Shown here piece by piece: positions 53,221-61,010 of a stretch of DNA of 64,000 nucleotides. The DNA lies in the NCBI GenBank assembly GCA_964351495.1, contig CAYGOC010000001.1:138827-202826 (forward strand), written 5' to 3'. The notes below the pieces were generated by a model that was not told the origin of the DNA, made no database searches, and was given only the letters and a program-made list of their open reading frames with translations. Position numbers and translations under genes: made by a program. The DNA comes from CAYGOC01 sp964351495. GTDB lineage: Bacteria; Chlamydiota; Chlamydiia; Chlamydiales; SM23-39. Positions within the stretch are counted from its first letter, which is position 1; each line of letters begins with the position of its first letter.

Positions 53221-54136
53221 ATATATTTCGGATGATTTCTTCCATTGTAGGATCCTCTATAGTAATATCTTTGAGAGAACACTTTTTTAAAGCTGCATGT
53301 ATAACCTGTTCTATAGAAACAGTTTTCAGATCTACTTCACATTTAAAAATGTGATTTTGGTTTTCTAGAATATTAATACCTTCTAAATGAAGAGCTATTT
53401 CTTTCTGATCACTTGTAAGGGTCACAACTTTTTGCTTTACGTATTCAGAACGTAGTTGCTGTAAAGAACAGTCTCGTAAAATACTCCCTTTATCTAGGAT
53501 AATTACTCGCTCACATACTTGTTCAATATCCACTGTATCATGTGAAGTAAGAAAAAGCGTAGTTCCTTGTTCTTTCGAAATTTGATTCAACAAATTGCGT
53601 ATTTTTAATTTGGCTACTACATCTAGTCCAACCGTAGGTTCATCTAAAAATAATATTTTTGGATTGTGTAATAAAGAAGCAACAAGTTCACATCGCATTC
53701 TTTGCCCTAAAGAGAGCTTTCGCACGGGACAGTTTAAAATATCTTGAATTCCGAATACCCCAACTAAGTGCTTGAGCTGTCTCCTATATGTCTCTTGGTT
53801 AATTTCGTAAACTTTTGAAAGAAGATCTAGGGCATCTTTAGGTGGTAGGTGGTACCAAAGCTGACTTCGCTGTCCAAAAACAGTACCTATTTCAAAACCA
53901 AGAGCACGTCTTTGCTTCCAAGGAATTTTTCCTAATACTTGTATTTCCCCAGAGGTAGGATGAAGAATACCTGTTAACATCTTAATCGTTGTTGACTTAC
54001 CTGCGCCATTTGGCCCAATAAAAGCAACCCTTTCACCCTTATTAATTGCAAGAGAAATAGCATTAATAGCTAGTGTATTTTGTCTACCTGCTTTAAACCG
54101 CTTTGTCAGATTTACTGTTTCTATGACACAATCCAT
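53213..54136 (-). CDS. ABC transporter ATP-binding subunit
   Basis: The 307-residue ATPase has Walker A GPNGAGKSTT, Q-loop region GTVFGQRSQLWYHL, signature LSLGQRMR, Walker B ILFLDEPTVGLD and the switch His (TSHD), with a C-terminal extension of about 80 residues of the export type. I start at ATG 54134-54136; a GTG six codons upstream is possible. First gene of a three-gene exporter operon. The 384-bp stretch upstream to 54520 holds the recombinase remnant and no promoter I can defend. Confidence 0.88.
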   Translation of the reverse strand: MDCVIETVNLTKRFKAGRQNTLAINAISLAINKGERVAFIGPNGAGKSTTIKMLTGILHPTSGEIQVLGKIPWKQRRALGFEIGTVFGQRSQLWYHLPPKDALDLLSKVYEINQETYRRQLKHLVGVFGIQDILNCPVRKLSLGQRMRCELVASLLHNPKILFLDEPTVGLDVVAKLKIRNLLNQISKEQGTTLFLTSHDTVDIEQVCERVIILDKGSILRDCSLQQLRSEYVKQKVVTLTSDQKEIALHLEGINILENQNHIFKCEVDLKTVSIEQVIHAALKKCSLKDITIEDPTMEEIIRNIYE

Positions 54137-54256
54137 AGCAGCTAATTCTTTCACGGAGATCGTAAAATGTCAAATTTCGTTATATCCCTTATATTTTTTA
54201 CATAGAGATTCTCATCACCCTACAAGAAACTATTTATATTAATCATTGAAAAAGAC

Positions 54257-54297
54257 TGAATCAAAGGATACGGACCCGACTGCAACCAATTCGAACC
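54257..54297. repeat. Junction of two dispersed repeats
   Basis: TGAATCAAAGGATACG (54257-54272) is a direct copy of 51631-51646. Eight bases later TGCAACCAATTCGAACC (54281-54297) is the exact reverse complement of 58381-58397, the bases next to tRNA-Ser. Both suggest past recombination between these sites. Confidence 0.7.
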
Positions 54298-54489
54298 TTA
54301 TCGCTCCTCCCAATTCAGATAAAAATTTACCTGGAGGAGAAAGAACCTCTCTATTTTGAGCTAGCCCCAAAAATTAAAGAATTAAAATCACTGCAAATGA
54401 CCTACCAAGAAATCGGCAATATTCTCAAAATAAGTAGAAAAACTATCCGAAATGCATTAAAGACAGGCTCTTCTACTCAGGAGTCTTGA
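54298..54489 (+). pseudogene. Remnant of a site-specific recombinase C-terminus
   Basis: A plus-strand open frame without start codon ends at TGA 54487-54489. It encodes IYLEEKEPLYFELAPKIKEL followed by a helix-turn-helix (MTYQEIGNILKISRKTIRN), the pattern seen at the end of serine-recombinase-type proteins. Only about 63 codons remain, and the sequence upstream is the repeat junction. Interpreted as a leftover of the enzyme that once moved this region. Confidence 0.5.
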
Positions 54490-54520
54490 CTTATAGACCT
54501 GGCTCTCTTTCTAAACCTTC

Positions 54521-54868
54521 TCAATCGAGCATTTTTGATTTTAAGCTATATAAAACTTTTACCTCCAAGCTTAAATAGTAAATTTCATCATCTTTTTGTT
54601 GAGGCATTTGATCTAATTTGCCTATTTTTGAATTTCTTTCGGCAATCATTCCATCTATTTGTTCTGTGGTTAACTTAACTCCCTTCTCTTCAAATAAAGT
54701 CTCTACTGGAGAAAAGAAAGAAGCTTTCAAACAATCAAGATCCCAATCTTTTTTTAAATCCTTCAAAGGAACTTGAACTTGTTTTTTTACATTTTCCAAA
54801 ATGACCTCAACTCCTTCTCGTAACAGACTGTCTTCTTGTAACAATTTATCAGTTTCATCTTTCTTCAT
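54521..54868 (-). CDS. Unknown small acidic protein
   Basis: A 115-residue soluble, helical, charged protein. GAGGGAG is seven bases before the ATG. No motif recognised; C-terminal two thirds resemble a small coiled-coil. Divergent from the endonuclease-like gene. Confidence 0.6.
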   Translation of the reverse strand: MKKDETDKLLQEDSLLREGVEVILENVKKQVQVPLKDLKKDWDLDCLKASFFSPVETLFEEKGVKLTTEQIDGMIAERNSKIGKLDQMPQQKDDEIYYLSLEVKVLYSLKSKMLD

Positions 54869-54913
54869 AATATTCTCCCTCGACCAAAAAAGTTACTTCA
54901 TATAAAATCTCTC

Positions 54914-54947
54914 TTTTTTTAGCAACATAAAACAAGTGCTAAAAAAA
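54914..54947. terminator. AT-rich inverted repeat between divergent genes
   Basis: TTTTTTTAGCA (54914-54924) and TGCTAAAAAAA (54937-54947) are perfect 11-bp arms around a 12-base loop. Its form resembles a bidirectional terminator, but it lies in a divergent promoter region, so an operator is as likely. Confidence 0.35.
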
Positions 54948-54962
54948 TAAAAAGGTGTTCAA

Positions 54963-56321
54963 TTGAAGGCATTGACAATTTACGACATGCACGAAACAGC
55001 AAAACAAAAAGGTCTTGTCTGCCTCTCCAATAAGTATATAAACAGCCAGACACACCTAAAATGGAAATGTGAAAAGTGTCTTCATGAATGGCTTGCAAAG
55101 CCAAACAACATCAGAAATGGAAAGGGTTGCCCAAAATGTGCAGGGAATCTTTCTCTAGACCTAGATTTAGCTTATGAAATAGCTAAAAAAAGAGGAGGAA
55201 AGTGTTTATCTAAAATATACTTAAACTGCAAATCCCCTTTAGAATGGGAATGTGAAGAGGGACATATATGGAAAGCCCCCTTAGATAGAATTCTGCATAA
55301 TAATTCTTGGTGCTTAATGTGCAGCAGGAAAAATTCTGGAAGCACACAAAGAGGCTCTCTAGAAGAACTCCAAAAAATTTGCATTGAAAGGGGTGGTGTC
55401 TGCCTTTCTGAAAATTATGTAAACTCTCAAACTTCTCTTGTATTTAGATGCCTTTATGGTCATATCTTTGAAAACATACCTAACAGAGTCAAACAAGGAA
55501 GCTGGTGTCCTCAATGTGGGAATTTCAAAGGAGAAGAAATCTGTCGTATTTATTTGGAGTCTATTTTTGGAAATAGATTCCCAAAATCAAGACCTAAATG
55601 GCTTAAATTTAATGGAAATCAATGTGAGTTAGATGGCTTTTGTAAAGATTTAAATATTGCTTTTGAGCATATGGGTAGATTTCACTACGAAGTGGATGGC
55701 TACTATTCAAAAACACTTGAAGAAGTAGCTTTAACAAGAGAGAAAGATGAAAATAAAAAAGAACTCTGTGAATTAAATGGGGTAAAACTTATCGAAATTC
55801 CTGAGATCTTCTCACTTACAAAAATAAAGGACTTGCCCAGTATGATAAAAAAGGAATGCAAAAGACTGCAGATAGTTTTAGCAAAAGATCCTTTAACAAT
55901 GGAAATAGATTTAAATGGGGCTTACAAAAACCCTAAAAAAGTAGAGAAGATTTTAGAGCTGAATAGAATTGCAAAAAATCATGGTGGTTATTGCTTATCT
56001 GTTCATTACCTTGGCTTTGAGATACCCCACTTGTTTCAGTGTTCGCAAGGACATAAATTTGAAAGCATACCCCAAAACATTCTAAAAGGTCACTGGTGTC
56101 GGTTTTGCGCAAAAAACATCCCTCTTGGCATAGAAAAAATGAAAGAGTTTGCTAATCAACATGGGGGACTTTGTTTATCAGAAAACTACATTGGAGTAAA
56201 AAAAGCACTTAAGTGGCAGTGTAAAAATGGAACCATCTTCCTTGCCACACCTCAAACGATTTTATCAAGGCAAAGCTTTTGTTACTGTGGACAATGTATT
56301 AAGATTGAGCCTATCCCATAA
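54963..56321 (+). CDS. Treble-clef zinc-ribbon repeat protein with PD-(D/E)XK nuclease-like core, 3' end altered by IS
   Basis: A 452-residue protein. Five units of about 55 residues share the pattern GGxCLSxxYxxxxxxLxWxCxxGHxWxxxPxxIxxGxWCxxC: three before the core (about residues 8-60, 67-122, 132-188) and two after (about 338-393 and 395-448). The core (about 189-300) contains CELDGFCKDLNIAFEHMGRFHY, which fits a PD-(D/E)XK nuclease (D, then E-x-M-G). Similar proteins occur in giant viruses and chlamydiae; a DNA-cutting role is inferred. The start is TTG at 54963 with AAAGGTG upstream. The last codons GAG CCT ATC CCA TAA lie in the terminal repeat of the IS, so the original C-terminus has been replaced. 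Confidence 0.75.
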   Translation: MKALTIYDMHETAKQKGLVCLSNKYINSQTHLKWKCEKCLHEWLAKPNNIRNGKGCPKCAGNLSLDLDLAYEIAKKRGGKCLSKIYLNCKSPLEWECEEGHIWKAPLDRILHNNSWCLMCSRKNSGSTQRGSLEELQKICIERGGVCLSENYVNSQTSLVFRCLYGHIFENIPNRVKQGSWCPQCGNFKGEEICRIYLESIFGNRFPKSRPKWLKFNGNQCELDGFCKDLNIAFEHMGRFHYEVDGYYSKTLEEVALTREKDENKKELCELNGVKLIEIPEIFSLTKIKDLPSMIKKECKRLQIVLAKDPLTMEIDLNGAYKNPKKVEKILELNRIAKNHGGYCLSVHYLGFEIPHLFQCSQGHKFESIPQNILKGHWCRFCAKNIPLGIEKMKEFANQHGGLCLSENYIGVKKALKWQCKNGTIFLATPQTILSRQSFCYCGQCIKIEPIP

Positions 56322-57063
56322 TCTATCCATCCAAAAAGTTATCAGTCCAAAGGCCAAAAAACCTCTCCAGTAACGAACTCTTCTCTCCCAGCTAACAGCC
56401 AGCCGTCTGAACTTTCTTTGCAGCCAAGAGATCGCACGCTCTACTTTCCATCGCATCCTCTTCAAAGTGGATTCTATTTTCTCGACCGTTTTTCCTGGTT
56501 TTTTGCGTCTGCAGATCCAGGGAAAAATGTGCCTGTTCAGCAACTTGCGTCTAAGTTCCCTTATCTGCTTCAAAAATTGGAACCGTTCCACGCTGTTCCT
56601 GCGCATTTTCTATCCTCATGCGCACCCTGTGTAGCAATGGCCCCACTTGTTGACGTTCGTCTCCATTCGCCGGAGTACTTGTAAGAGCAATAGGAGACCC
56701 GTTTCCGTCTACTAGTAGGTGGGTAGTAGTTCCTTTTCCCTTGAATCCGTATTCAGTTTCCTCGCCGCCTCCCTTCCCTCTGGGAAAAAAAAACCATCGG
56801 CAGCTAGTCGTTCCCAGTCTAGCAACCCGGCGGCGAGATCTGCTGTGTCAAGCAGAGCTTGCAGTAACTTGTCCAATATGCCCTCCTCCGACCATCGCCC
56901 TAACCACCTGTGCGCGACAGAAGTTGCAAACTGGTCTCCAAGGTGTATGTGGGTGTCCTTTTCCTCTCTGTTCGGGTTCCCTTGGCAGTAGCGGCGCAAT
57001 TATCAACCACTGTGTATCAGTCAACCCTTCGAACCTTCCTTTGGTCATCGTATAGCCCTCCAC
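56307..57063 (-). pseudogene. IS5-family transposase, frameshifted
   Basis: Pieces of one transposase lie in different frames: N-terminus from 57063 (FEGLTDTQWLIIAPLLP...GKGHPHTPWRPVCN), middle in the frame ending at 56712 (LAADGFFFPEG, first catalytic Asp region), then a piece reading DGNGSPIALTSTPANGDERQ to EADKG (second Asp region), and the C-terminus from 56606 (RWKVERAISWLQRKFRRL, with the catalytic Glu). At least three frame changes or stops separate them, so no active enzyme is made. The last frame reads through the IS end into the endonuclease gene. Confidence 0.8.
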
Positions 57064-57120
57064 GAAAAGAAAGACATTCTACAACTCATCAAGTAAAAAA
57101 TCTATTACTGGGATGGGTTC
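56307..57120 (-). mobile_element. IS5-type insertion sequence, decayed
   Basis: Imperfect terminal inverted repeats: GAGCCTATCCCATAAT (56307-56322) and, as reverse complement, GAACCCATCCCAGTAAT (57104-57120). Between them lies a broken transposase. Base composition is richer in G+C than the neighbours. No target duplication is obvious (left flank AAGATT, right flank TTCTCC). About 814 bp long. Confidence 0.75.
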
Positions 57121-57137
57121 TTCTCCCACATTAAAAC

Positions 57138-58025
57138 TTAATTCTTATCAAAATTTGAAGGTGGAAAGATGTAATTCGAATTAATTTCATGATCTTCTAA
57201 AAAAGAATTCACTTCTTCTTCTGAGTTTGGGGGGAGAAGTATTTTGATGTAAACCTGCTTCCTTGTTTTTTTCTCTAATAAGTCCCAAGATAGCCCCAAA
57301 TCAAAACGAGAGTCCGTTTGAAAGAAGTACACAGCTTTTTGATTTGTTGGTTTTTGGTCTTTCAGGTTGTTTATTTGGAAAGAAGGATAAATAAGCAAAG
57401 GCAAACCTCCATAAGGCACTCCTTTACAAGTTTTCAAATGCTCTCTAATTTTTTCGAATTGGCGCGCAGTTGCATCAGAGTCCAAATGCATAACTGGACC
57501 AATAGCAGTGGGATTCACAACAAATAGAACCCTACTTTCAGTGGATTTTTTCGAATAATCCACTTGTTGGTTAGCAAAAAAAAGAGCTATTTTCCAGTCT
57601 TGTGAAAACTCTAACATAGGATTAAACTCATCCCCCAAAAACGAATTTGAAGGATTCTGCTTGTTATGCCGATAAAACTCAAAATAGGGATCTATTCCAG
57701 TAAACGCTTGCAGTTCAGAGCTCAGCTCAATGCTATCGAAACTTTCAATTAATCTAGCTCCTTGCTCATGTTGTAGAGATGTATTTTCCAATGCTTCCCT
57801 AGCATATCTACTAGTTAAATCAACCCCATTTTCTTCTTTCAATTTTCTAGCAAATTTTGAGTCTAGTAACCACTCAGCTTTTCTTTGACCACGGTAAAAA
57901 TAATTGCCTGTTTTAGACAATTCTTCCATTTCTTCCAAAAAAGCAGGCCAAGAAACTGGAAGCCAAAAATATTCATCATTACCCACTAAAGTATCTCTTC
58001 TCTTTGGATTAAATTGTTCATTCAT
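57138..58025 (-). CDS. FRG-domain protein
   Basis: A 295-residue soluble protein with the FRG motif YFYRGQRKAEWLLDSKFAR (R45-G46-Q47) and, further on, SLQHEQGARLIESFD and LEFSQDWKIALFFA, the His and Trp/Ala blocks of the family. FRG domains are found in mobile DNA and defence loci and, in some toxins, near ADP-ribosyltransferase-like folds; the biochemical activity is not established to my knowledge. It overlaps the XRE regulator by eight bases, so the two form one unit that could be a toxin-antitoxin or defence module (inference). The frame is intact, unlike the IS beside it. Confidence 0.82.
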   Translation of the reverse strand: MNEQFNPKRRDTLVGNDEYFWLPVSWPAFLEEMEELSKTGNYFYRGQRKAEWLLDSKFARKLKEENGVDLTSRYAREALENTSLQHEQGARLIESFDSIELSSELQAFTGIDPYFEFYRHNKQNPSNSFLGDEFNPMLEFSQDWKIALFFANQQVDYSKKSTESRVLFVVNPTAIGPVMHLDSDATARQFEKIREHLKTCKGVPYGGLPLLIYPSFQINNLKDQKPTNQKAVYFFQTDSRFDLGLSWDLLEKKTRKQVYIKILLPPNSEEEVNSFLEDHEINSNYIFPPSNFDKN

Positions 58026-58221
58026 CTAAAAAATACCCCCCAGATTTATTTAAAACTTTAGCAATTTTCATAAGTGTGTCCAAAGAAGGAACTGCGGCAC
58101 CTGTTTCGTAGCGAGAAATAGCTTTCTGCTGGGTCTCCGCTGCTTTAGCAAGGTCTCCCTGTGTCATATCCATTTCTATTCGAGCCAGCTTGATTTTCTT
58201 CCCAAGCTTTTTTGGATCCAT
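58018..58221 (-). CDS. XRE-family transcriptional regulator
   Basis: A 67-residue protein consisting of a single Cro/C1-type helix-turn-helix: LGKKIKLARIEMDMTQGDLA, then KAISRYETGAAVPSLDTLMKIAKVL. AGG lies six bases before the ATG. Its own leader carries an inverted repeat with TTTAGGTA half-sites, so autorepression is likely. Paired by overlap with the FRG gene. Confidence 0.88.
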   Translation of the reverse strand: MDPKKLGKKIKLARIEMDMTQGDLAKAAETQQKAISRYETGAAVPSLDTLMKIAKVLNKSGGYFLDE

Positions 58222-58225
58222 TTAA

Positions 58226-58262
58226 TACCTAAATTTTTTAAAGAAATATGTATTTTTAGGTA
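58226..58262 (-). promoter_or_regulatory. Inverted-repeat operator of the XRE-FRG unit
   Basis: TACCTAAA (58226-58233) and TTTAGGTA (58255-58262) are perfect 8-bp inverted arms separated by 21 bases, two helical turns, directly upstream of the XRE start; one arm overlaps its ribosome site. This is the expected layout for a self-repressing XRE regulator. Confidence 0.6.
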
Positions 58263-58401
58263 TATTTTATTCCTTGAAGGAGAATCTAGAATTGAAAATG
58301 GCAATCTAATCCAAGAAAAGCCTTATTACATTGCCAGATCCAACATCGATACCCTTGCCCTTTTAGATGACGGGACCAAGGGTTCGAATTGGTTGCAAAT
58401 G

Positions 58402-58486
58402 CGGAAGAGGAGGGATTCGAACCCCCGGTCCCTTTCAGGACTTCTGTTTTCAAGACAGACGCAATCGGCCACTCTGCCACTCTTCC
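58402..58486 (-). tRNA. tRNA-Ser (UGA)
   Basis: Acceptor GGAAGAG/CTCTTCC with discriminator G, long variable arm, anticodon stem TCTGT/ACAGA around loop CTTGAAA (anticodon TGA), T-arm GGTTCGAATCC. 85 bases, class II form. A frame on the same strand across this gene (58286-58480) is a shadow. Confidence 0.95.
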
Positions 58487-58528
58487 ATATTATGAAGAAC
58501 AAATTCTAACAAGTCTTTAGAAAATTGA

Positions 58529-59557
58529 CTAGGGAAATTGCGATAAAAACCGATTATCATTTTCTGTGAAAAGACGAATGTCCGGGATTTTATGTCGTAA
58601 AAGAGCGAGCCTCTCTATACCAATCCCCCAAGCATATCCAGAATATTTCTCAGGATCAATGCCCCCTTGCTTTAAAACTTCAGGATGAATAAGCCCCGCT
58701 CCTGCCACTTCTAACCATCCTGTATTTTTGCAAATCTTACACCCTTTTTGTTTGCAGGAGGTGCAAGCTACATCCACCTCTATTCCGGGTTCCACAAAAG
58801 GAAAAAAACTAGGACGATACCGCATCTTTATCTCTTTTTTGAAAAACCGATTCCAAAACTGCTGCATCGTAGCTAAAAGATCAGAAAAACTCACCTCTTC
58901 ATCTATGTAAAACCCTTCTATCTGATGAAAAAAGACATACGATCTAGAAGAGACTGTCTCATTGCGAAAACACCTTCCCGGCGCTACCACCCGAATAGGC
59001 GGTTTTTGCTTTTCCATAACGCGTACTTGTACGTTGCTCGTATGAGTCCTAAGAAGAAGCGTTTCATTGATGTAAAAGGTATCCTGCATCTCTCTTGCAG
59101 GGTGGTCTTCCGGAAAGTTTAGAGCCTCGAAATTATAATAATCAGAATCGACGTTCGGTCCGAGCTCCACAGAAAACCCCATAGAAGAAAAAACAGATAA
59201 AGCCTCTTCTAAAAGAGCCTTTACCGGATGCTCTCTCCCTAAAAAATTTTTTTTTCCAGGAAGCCCTACATCGATCTTTTCGCTAGAGAGCCTTTTGTTT
59301 TCTTCTTTTTGGAAAATAGAATGCTGCTTTTCTTCTAAAGAGGAGAATATTTCCAGCTTCAAATCATTGATTACCTTCCCTAAATGAGGCCTATCTTCTT
59401 TAGAAGCCTCCTTTAAAGAGATCATAAGCTGCTGGATTTCTCCTTTTTTTCCTAAATAGGCCGTCTTTAAGGACTCCACTTCTAAAGAGTTCGTTATAGA
59501 GCCCAAATCCTTCGAAAAACGGTTTCGAATCTGCTCCACCTTTTCTCGGATAGACAT
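58529..59557 (-). CDS. pheS: Phenylalanyl-tRNA synthetase alpha chain
   Basis: A 342-residue class II synthetase subunit: N-terminal coiled coil, then HPAREMQDTFYI, LLRTHTSNVQVR, FRNETVSSRSYVFFHQIEGFYID and the closing GYAWGIGIERLALLRHKIPDIR. A four-Cys cluster (CTSCKQKGCKICKNTGW) typical of many bacterial PheS is present. The beta chain gene is not in the window. Downstream of infC-rpmI-rplT in the usual order. Confidence 0.95.
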   Translation of the reverse strand: MSIREKVEQIRNRFSKDLGSITNSLEVESLKTAYLGKKGEIQQLMISLKEASKEDRPHLGKVINDLKLEIFSSLEEKQHSIFQKEENKRLSSEKIDVGLPGKKNFLGREHPVKALLEEALSVFSSMGFSVELGPNVDSDYYNFEALNFPEDHPAREMQDTFYINETLLLRTHTSNVQVRVMEKQKPPIRVVAPGRCFRNETVSSRSYVFFHQIEGFYIDEEVSFSDLLATMQQFWNRFFKKEIKMRYRPSFFPFVEPGIEVDVACTSCKQKGCKICKNTGWLEVAGAGLIHPEVLKQGGIDPEKYSGYAWGIGIERLALLRHKIPDIRLFTENDNRFLSQFP

Positions 59558-59575
59558 ATAAAGGTACTTCTTTTT

Positions 59576-59935
59576 TTATGAAGCTAAAGAAAGCTTTGCT
59601 TTAGAAGCAATCTCTTGAAAAGCAGCTATATCATGCATTGCTAAATCAGCAAGCATCTTTCTGTCTACTAAGACATTAGCTTTTTGCAAGCCCTGTATAA
59701 GCCTACTATAAGAAAGACCACAAATTTTTGCCGCTATCCCAATACGAACAATCCAAAGAGCCCGGAAATTTCTTTTCTTTTGCTTTCTATGGATGTAGTT
59801 ATTGGACTGCGCCGTCATCACACAATCTTTAGTAAGACGAGGGTGATTCTTTCTATCCCCTACAAATCCCTTGGCTAGCTTTAAAAGCTTTTTCCTTTTT
59901 TTTCTAACGGTAGATGCGTTTGTTACTCTTGTCAT
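59576..59935 (-). CDS. rplT: 50S ribosomal protein L20
   Basis: A 119-residue basic protein with RKKRKKLLKLAKGFVGDR, RNFRALWIVRIGIAAK and LNRKMLADLA-type end. Lies 15 bases after rpmI in the infC-rpmI-rplT operon, where L20 commonly represses translation. Confidence 0.96.
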   Translation of the reverse strand: MTRVTNASTVRKKRKKLLKLAKGFVGDRKNHPRLTKDCVMTAQSNNYIHRKQKKRNFRALWIVRIGIAAKICGLSYSRLIQGLQKANVLVDRKMLADLAMHDIAAFQEIASKAKLSLAS

Positions 59936-59950
59936 AAAATCCTACTTTAA

Positions 59951-60148
59951 TTAACAAGCGCCCATTAAGCACTTGTACATTTTCTCTTGTCCTGCATGGA
60001 CTAACTTTGCTTTTTTCAATTTTCTCTTTTTATTAGAGCTCTTTTTGGTCAAAATATGGCGTGTCCCAGGTCTGCCTCTTTTCAACTTACCCTTTCCCGT
60101 TACTTTAAAACGGGACTTTACCGCTTTCTTCGTTTTCATCTTTGTCAC
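59951..60148 (-). CDS. rpmI: 50S ribosomal protein L35
   Basis: A 65-residue very basic protein: MKTKKAVKSRFKVTGKGKLK, HILTKKSSNKKRKLKK. Overlaps infC by four bases. The frame has MTK before the MKTKK start; either Met could be used. Confidence 0.95.
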   Translation of the reverse strand: MTKMKTKKAVKSRFKVTGKGKLKRGRPGTRHILTKKSSNKKRKLKKAKLVHAGQEKMYKCLMGAC

Positions 60149-60684
60149 GATTGAGACCTCTCTGTTTTTTCTGTTTTCCCTTTTTTCATCCCTCCAGGAG
60201 CCATTACCAAAGTAAGGTTTCTCCCCATTAACTTAGCAGGAGCCTCTAAAGAAGAGACTTCCTGTAAGCCTTCACAAAATCGCTTAAGCAGCTTTTCCCC
60301 TAAATCTACGTGCAACATCTCCCTTCCTCGAAACATACAAGTAACTCGAACTTTGTTTCCCTTCAAAAGAAACTCTTTAGCTCGATTTAACTTAGTCTGG
60401 AAGTCGTGCACATCAATATTAGGCTTTAGCTTTATTTCTTTTACCTTAACTTGATGCTGCGATTTTTTTTGCTCTTTATCTTTTTTCGCTTGATGATAAC
60501 GCAACTTACCATAATCGATAATCTTACAAACAGGAGGAGTTGCATTAGGAACAATCTCTACTAGGTCAAGCCCCTCTCTTTCTGCCATCATTAGAGCTTG
60601 GCGAGAAGTCATCACACCAAGCTGCCTTCCGTCGGAGGCTATAACCCGAACGGACTCTGCTCTTATTTCTCTATTCGTCCTCAA
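60145..60684 (-). CDS. infC: Translation initiation factor IF-3
   Basis: A 179-residue IF-3 with the N-domain opening RTNREIRAESVRVI and DLVEIVPNATPPVCKIIDYGK, and the C-domain KEIKLKPNIDVHDFQTKLNRA and VTCMFRGREM. The start is TTG (60682-60684) with AAGGA just upstream. infC genes characteristically use a rare start codon for self-control, usually AUU; TTG here may do the same. First gene of the infC-rpmI-rplT-pheS cluster. Confidence 0.95.
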   Translation of the reverse strand: MRTNREIRAESVRVIASDGRQLGVMTSRQALMMAEREGLDLVEIVPNATPPVCKIIDYGKLRYHQAKKDKEQKKSQHQVKVKEIKLKPNIDVHDFQTKLNRAKEFLLKGNKVRVTCMFRGREMLHVDLGEKLLKRFCEGLQEVSSLEAPAKLMGRNLTLVMAPGGMKKGKTEKTERSQS

Positions 60685-60800
60685 AAATCCTTCCTACTTT
60701 TACCGAGCTGGTAGTAACAAAATCTTTTATGCTCTGCAATAATTGAAAATTTTAAGATTTTTCCCACTCAAAAGCAAGGAAAAAACCATCTCTTTATCTT

Positions 60801-60874
60801 TGGGATATAGCTGACTCGAACAGCTGACCTCCACGATGTCAACGTGGCGCTCTAACCAACTGAGCTAATACCCC
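60801..60874 (-). tRNA. tRNA-Val (GAC)
   Basis: Minus-strand GGGGTATTAGCTCAG start, anticodon stem CCACG/CGTGG around loop TTGACAT (anticodon GAC), T-arm TGTTCGAGTCA, acceptor end ATATCCC plus A. 74 bases, no encoded CCA. Confidence 0.95.
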
Positions 60875-61010
60875 GAAATAATAGAGGCAAAGTGTAAGAA
60901 AATGAGATAAAAGCAGCAAGAAATTTGTTTTTTAATTTTTTTTTATATAAACCCTTTTTTATAGAAAAGAGCCCTTTATTAAATCGGTTAAGGCCTGCAA
61001 AATAGAGAGG

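Larger units (their letters stand above)
51648..58419. mobile_element. Probable decayed genomic island at tRNA-Ser
   Basis: The span is bounded by the tRNA-Ser-like fragment and the true tRNA-Ser 3' end in direct orientation. Inside are an ABC exporter, a recombinase fragment, an endonuclease-like gene, a decayed IS and an XRE-FRG pair, all without counterparts in the chlamydial core order seen on both sides. Extent and mechanism are inferred. Confidence 0.45.

Noticed and set aside
56418..57134. Several plus-strand frames across the IS
   Set aside because: They are antisense to the decayed transposase, whose motifs are clear on the minus strand.
58286..58480. Minus-strand frame of 64 codons
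   Set aside because: It translates the tRNA-Ser gene and flanking DNA; no ribosome site.
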